From NCBI RefSeq assembly GCF_047948215.1, contig NC_134463.1:56860201-56924200 (forward strand): a stretch of 64,000 nucleotides of DNA, given 5' to 3'. The first letter of the stretch is position 1, and every line of letters begins with the position of its first letter. Source of the DNA: Lycorma delicatula (taxonomy: Eukaryota; Arthropoda; Insecta; Hemiptera; Fulgoridae). The notes under the pieces were generated by a model. That model was not told the origin of the DNA, did not search any database, and worked only from the letters and a program-made list of their open reading frames with translations. Shown one piece after another: positions 42,201-48,600 of the stretch. The position numbers were made by a program, and so were the translations under genes.

Positions 42201-45200
42201 TATTCACAATGCCTTAGAACCTAATAAAATTTTCTAATACAAAATGCATAAATAATTCTTTTACTAGAATTATAGTGGTGTGAATGAAGAAAGTGTAAGT
42301 TGTATTGTGAGATTATTCTTTCTTAGCTTTAATGGGTTTAATTTGACAACAGTGCTTTATATTTTCTTTTCTATTAGTACAATATTTTAAATGAATAGCT
42401 CAATGTAAAACAGGTTTTTTCTGGCCTTTAACCCAATATTTGAATGCTATCTTAAAAGGAAACAAGTAGTGAATTTAAAAAAAAAATTGATAAAAGCAAT
42501 AATAAATTATGTATTAAGCAAAATGTTGTTGCTTAGGAATGAACAACACGAAGTTGATGAATAATAGTCAAGAAACTGGGTTATATTTAGGTAAGCAGCC
42601 ATCAGAAACTTTGGCTGAATTGTGTTAATAAATGGATTGAATAATTCGATAGTCTACTTATTGCAGCTATTGAAAACACATGTTAATTATATATATTTTT
42701 TCCTTTTAAGTGATCTGTACATACATCCCAACCCCCTTAGGGGAATACACCCACCTTGTGACGATTACGGTCATCACACCCCTCCCATTCCTAGCCCTGA
42801 TGGACTTTAATGGAGGTCGTCTTTTGACCCTCTAACTTTTTACATCTCACAGTAATAAGCCAGGCCTTGTTGGGATGCCACCAGTGTAAATGCCTTGGTA
42901 TACATTTACATCAGTGTATTATGACTCAGCTTTTGCCTTCGCTGTTGGCTTCTGTCGGACATCTTGACTGTCTTACTTCGTTGCCCTCTGAACTAGCTAT
43001 TCAAGTTCACGGAAGCACGAACCCCACGCCTAGTTCATTTAAACTGAGCTATTGTGAGTAAAGGCCTCATAATGTTTGAGGCAAATTTAGTAAATAATAT
43101 ACCACAAGAAATGTTGTTCACAACAACATAATTTATTGCTAGTTCCCTTAGTGAACTCAACTTTGTAGTTCAAACCCCTGACTTGATCTGTACATCCTAA
43201 CTCCGTAGGGGAAGACGCTTCCAGTCACCACAACCCCCCCATTCTTAGCCCTGATGAGCTTTAACAGGAGTTGTCTTTCGCCTTCTAACTTTTTACATCT
43301 CATACTAATAAGCCAGGCCTCGTTGGGATGCCAGCGATGTAGATGCTTCTGCAGACATTTACATAAATGATTTTCAAACTCAAATTTTGCCTTCGCTGTA
43401 GGCCTCGTCCACACATCTTGAATGTCCTACATCGTTATACTCTGAACTAGCTAACAGAGTTCACGTAAGCACGAACCCCGCGCCTAGTTCTATTTTTAAT
43501 TTGAGCCAATTTCTAGTAAATGTCTTGTAAAATGTCTAGTAAATGTCAATTTAACAAAAACATACCACCAGAAATGTTGTTCACAACAACAAAATGTAGT
43601 CCTGGTTCCCTTCGTGAACTCAACTTCAGTTCATACCCCCTGACTTTGGATCTGTACATACAACTGACTGTCTACACATATTTTAAATGACTTAACAGTT
43701 TTAGGTAGACTGACATGAGTAACAAGTAAACACTTACAAAATGAATAAAAGTATCCCATGTAAAACTTATTATGGAAAGTAACATGAAGTGGTTTTCTAT
43801 TACTGTTTTCAGTAAGCTAAATGTATGGTCATATGAAACTTTGACCATACCAAGCTCACCAAAAAATGCTTTATATTCACACATACACTTTCATTTTCTT
43901 CCCACAGGGAATGATTGCATAGTGAATGTCATTACTGTCCCTCATACATGCTGTTCCTCAGGTCACATGGCAGTCATAAGAAAAACTGGCATAGATACCT
44001 AAAGTAACAGATTTATTTACCCCATTCTGTCATGAAACAATCTGTTGTACACATCTTTTCAACTCACCAGTTAGACTTTTTTTATTTTCCCATTTGTGAA
44101 TAAAGTCCTTTAAAGTGAAAACTTGCCAAAGCAGATTTTTTTTTCTTGTTTAATAGTTACCATTTTAGAAAGGTTTTACTATATCAATTTATTGTTGAGA
44201 AATTTTCACCTACATGATCTTTTTCAATTTTTATTGTTAAGAAATCTTTCAAATTGTAGACATTTTTGTATACTATTAGGTGGTTCATTATTGTTCAGAG
44301 TCATTTGAAAACAGTAAATTACTCATACTTAGATTAATAAACCAACACCAATATTCTGGTTAGTGTTGGTTTTACATATACATGTAAAATGTTAAACAGA
44401 TTTTATAAAAAAATTTATCATACTGGTTTTTTAATCATTTATCTATTGAAGAACGTTGGTTCAAACAAATCACATTTGTAATAATGAATCAGAATAATAG
44501 TCTATAAATGTACAAGAAATGTGATATTGAAATAATCTAGAAGGTGATTATTTTTATATGATTTTAAGAAGTTTTGTTAATTGGCAAGATTTCTTCATGT
44601 TTTTATATTCACTATCTAAAACAGATAAAAATATTTTTATATAATAGATTTCTGTAAAGAAATGGCGGCCTTCCTTACTGGATATGAATATTTTTGAATT
44701 CAAGCAATTATTTTTTCGTCGATTGACCCAAAATTGGTCACCCATAAATGTAACACTTGTAGTAGTTACTTGCAACTCAAGGAGTTAACTAAATCACTCT
44801 TAAGCAATACCCTTCGGCCTCTGTGGTGTGAGTGGTAGCATCTTGGAGGTCCCAGATTCAAATCCTGGTCAGGCATAACATTTTCATCTGGAGGTCCCAG
44901 ATTCAAATCCCGGTCAGGCATAGCATTTTCACACACGCTAGAAATCATTCATCTCATCCTCTGAAGCAATATGTAACTGTGGTCCCGGAGTTATACCTTT
45001 TTTATGACATTATTTTAACATTATTTAATTGTTATTGCACCCTTTATTGTATATTGCTGTGTATGTGAATACCATAATTTTATTCTGTTTTAAAATTACA
45101 AAATTAATACATGTAGAATTTTCTGTTCACATTCATATAGAAATATGTTTTTAATAATTTTTGGTGAGCACTTCTTAATGAAAAACCCTTGTCATAAATC

Positions 45201-45570
45201 ACAGAACATATGTTAGTATAAGTGAAAGTAGATTCAGAAAACTACGTTTTATAAAAATCCCCACCATTCAAAAGGCTATTCAGATTGACAAAAAACCATT
45301 TACTGTATACTGTTATTCATTACGAATCGATATGTGTTACATGTTTACCGATATCATTTGTCAGGAAAGATATTTATAGACCTCAAGTAAAAGTGATGTA
45401 TTTATGACCACAAATTCCTTTTTTTTTTGTGTGCCGTATATCATAATTTATTATGTGCTTCAATACATTGATATGCTGCTAGTAAGATAAGCTATTTTTG
45501 TAAATAATAAATAAATCCGTAATCCTCATAGCAATTATAATACACAAGTCTCACACACACATACAAACAT

Positions 45571-45602
<32 letters not shown>

Positions 45603-48600
45603 GCACATTTCTGAAAAAAAAAATTGTCATATTCTTTCTAGTCTAAATAAAACATTTTACATTGTATAAATGTCGTTCAAATTGTGTAATAAAACCGATT
45701 CCTTTGTGAATATAAAAAAAAATAACCGACTTAGATGCCATATAAAATGATTTTGTAACAGTGTTTTAAAACTGATGCCGTACATAACCAGTTCCAAGGC
45801 TCTGAAAAGGTTAAAAAAAAGTTGTATTTAAATGGGTTCATCATACATTCAGCTAAATGTTGGTTTAGACTATTTTAGTATTTATTAGATTCTAATTTAT
45901 ACTTTTTCTTTTTTTTAATGAATGAAGAAGTAGTTTATAACAAAGATCATAAAGATTTGGTTAACAGTGAGATTTTCTGTTCTATTAATTAATAATAGCT
46001 TGTTGTCCCTTTTCTCCTTCGTTTTTTTTTTTTTTTTTGGCTTTGATTACAGAAAATGCATCAAAACAAAAACCTACGCAGATTGTTACCAGCTGGGAGC
46101 ATTTCAAAGGTAGCATATTTCCAATGTAAAAGTAAATTGAATGATGCTCTGTCAGTGCTTTGTGAATTTATTGATACTATATCACAAAACTAACTGCAAC
46201 TTATTTTTGCTTTAATATTCATGTAGTATAGTTGTACTAAATAAATAATAAATTAAACTTTTAAAACTACACAAAAATAGAATATTATATCTTTTTAATA
46301 CAAACCATTTTTAGTTATTTTGTAGTTTGTGGACTATTAAAGCATCTAGCATCATTATTGGGACATTTTTCTTACTGTTGTACCATTTAAACAACATTAT
46401 TTTTTATGCATTGTTTTTCTGAAATATATTGCTTAATATTTTTTTCTTTTCATTCTACCTTTCAGTTTTTTTATGGTGTAAATTTAAACTATATGTGTTC
46501 AGAAATTTTAGTGTTTCATTTTCATATATGGAAAAGGTTTTATTCTAAAGTAACATCTATATATTTTAACTTCCTATCTCATGCTGTTTTGCTTAAGTTC
46601 AATTTTATTATCTCTTTTTCTGTCATTATTACCAATACGCTATAAGCAACACCGTTTGGCTACTATTAAAATATTTTATTGTGTATGGTTTAATATTATG
46701 GTGAATTTTATAAATTTATTACTTAAGGGTGTTATTTTAAATAATTTTTAATTAAGTAATGAATACATTACACTGAGTTAATTCTTTAAAATATCTTAAA
46801 TAATTACTTTCAAGTAAATTATAAAACAAATTTGAAATTGTATTACATTAAAATGAAGGTGAACTCTTAAATTTTTTCCTACATTCTTATAGATGTTCAA
46901 TGTTCAATCTATCTTTATTGTACTACATTTCATCGAGTATATGTGTGTGTTTGTTACAATCAATCGTGTTATGGCATAAGTGATGGCCAACGTTTCAAAA
47001 TTTTTTGAGCAAGGGTACTTTTAAGATTTGCGAATTTGCGAATCCCTATAAGGAAAAATTGTACAGTTTAGATCCTTTTTTCAGTATGCAACTTAATCAT
47101 AAGTTGCATTGTATCTTATGTGGTAAAAAGTTCTATCTAGGTACCACTTACCCTTTTTTGTAGTGATAGGTTCATTAGCTGTCATGTTAATCAATGTAAT
47201 CATCCCTATTTCATTATCCATTGTTTCAGACAGTTTTTCAACATATCCGTGTTTTATTATTGTCCAGCGATGGTGGACTTAGATAAGAATGATGAATTAA
47301 GCAGCTCGACCTTTGAAACAACACAACATACCATACTCACCTTTGGATGTGTGTAGGCTATGCATACAAGCTTGTCTTAACATAACCCGAAACTCTTCAC
47401 TTGGCATGGGATATCCTGCAAGATTTGCTGTACTCAGGAATTTTTCATCCCAAAACTTTTCATGATACGGCTTGTTTCCAAAGAAACAGCACCCCTCTTT
47501 ATGCAAAAATCACAGCAACTAGTGAAATATGGAAAACAAGCAGAGTAAATCAAATATTTTGGAAGTTATGATGCATGGGTCTTGAAATTCGGCTCACATC
47601 ACTGTTGCACTGTCTCAAGAAATTTTAATGCATTCTAACATACAATGCTTTTCATATTGTCTCAGTTCAATCTTTACTATTACTGCCAACTAGAGAGAAA
47701 TCATAGTGACTATGTGCAGATGGTTTCTTTAACATTAATTTGAAAAATATACCTTCCTTCACTTTAATGTAATACTTAAGTAGTATTTGTTTAATAGTAA
47801 TATATGAGTGATAACTATTTTAAAAGCTTTATAGACTTATGAATAACCCAGTATTTTATTACGCTTTTCGATGTTAGACTTTTATAAAGAATGAATGAAT
47901 GAGGCAATGTTGCCATGTTTGTAAATATCTCATTTTATGTTTTGTTGCTCACGTACTAAAATTTAAATGCATTCAACATATAGTAAAATATGCACATGTT
48001 AACCATATTCTTATACTGTAAAAGCTAGCTGTATTATATATAACTTGATTCTCATGAATTAAATTAGCATAATAGAGGATTCATAAATGCATCGGTATTA
48101 CAATTTATTTTTTTTTTTTTTTTTAAGGAGATATAAACTGTTGTCATTTATCGGTAATGCTTACATAAAAAAAATAATAAAAAGCTATCAATCAGAAATT
48201 GTGTCATATTTTGGAGGTAAAAGCATCAGTAGAACTATGATTTTTGATGAAACAGGTTGCAGGTCAACATTTACAACATGCTCTTTGAATACCAAATTTT
48301 TGTTTGTTTATTAGTGATTTTGAACATATATTTCAGTCATGTATCTGGTTATTTATTTGTATATTTACAAGTTTTTAAGAATAGCAGCATATTTATTAAT
48401 ATAATTTTTTTTTAATAGAGAGTACTTTAGAGTGGTAAAAATTGTTAAAACAATTTTTTTTTTAATAATTACGGTTATTTTTGTGTATTCCCTCATATAT
48501 AGTAATAATTTAAAAATATGGGAGAGTAGTTAAAAGATACATGATAGAAGATGATGGGTAAGACAGTGGAATGATTTCCCCCTATCATTTAACGTAATGA

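Larger units (their letters stand above)
38801..42711. other. AT-rich intronic sequence, intron 7 left part
   Basis: Holds the tandem duplication at 39309 and the poly(A) run at 41728. The stretch 40900-41190 is GC-richer with a 9-bp hairpin (AAGCAATCC ... GGATTGCTT) and may be an old repeat. Confidence 0.5.

Noticed and set aside
42622..43061. Plus-strand frames of 62-64 codons
   Set aside because: Antisense shadows of the LINE-tail repeat; the frame is not kept between the two repeat copies.
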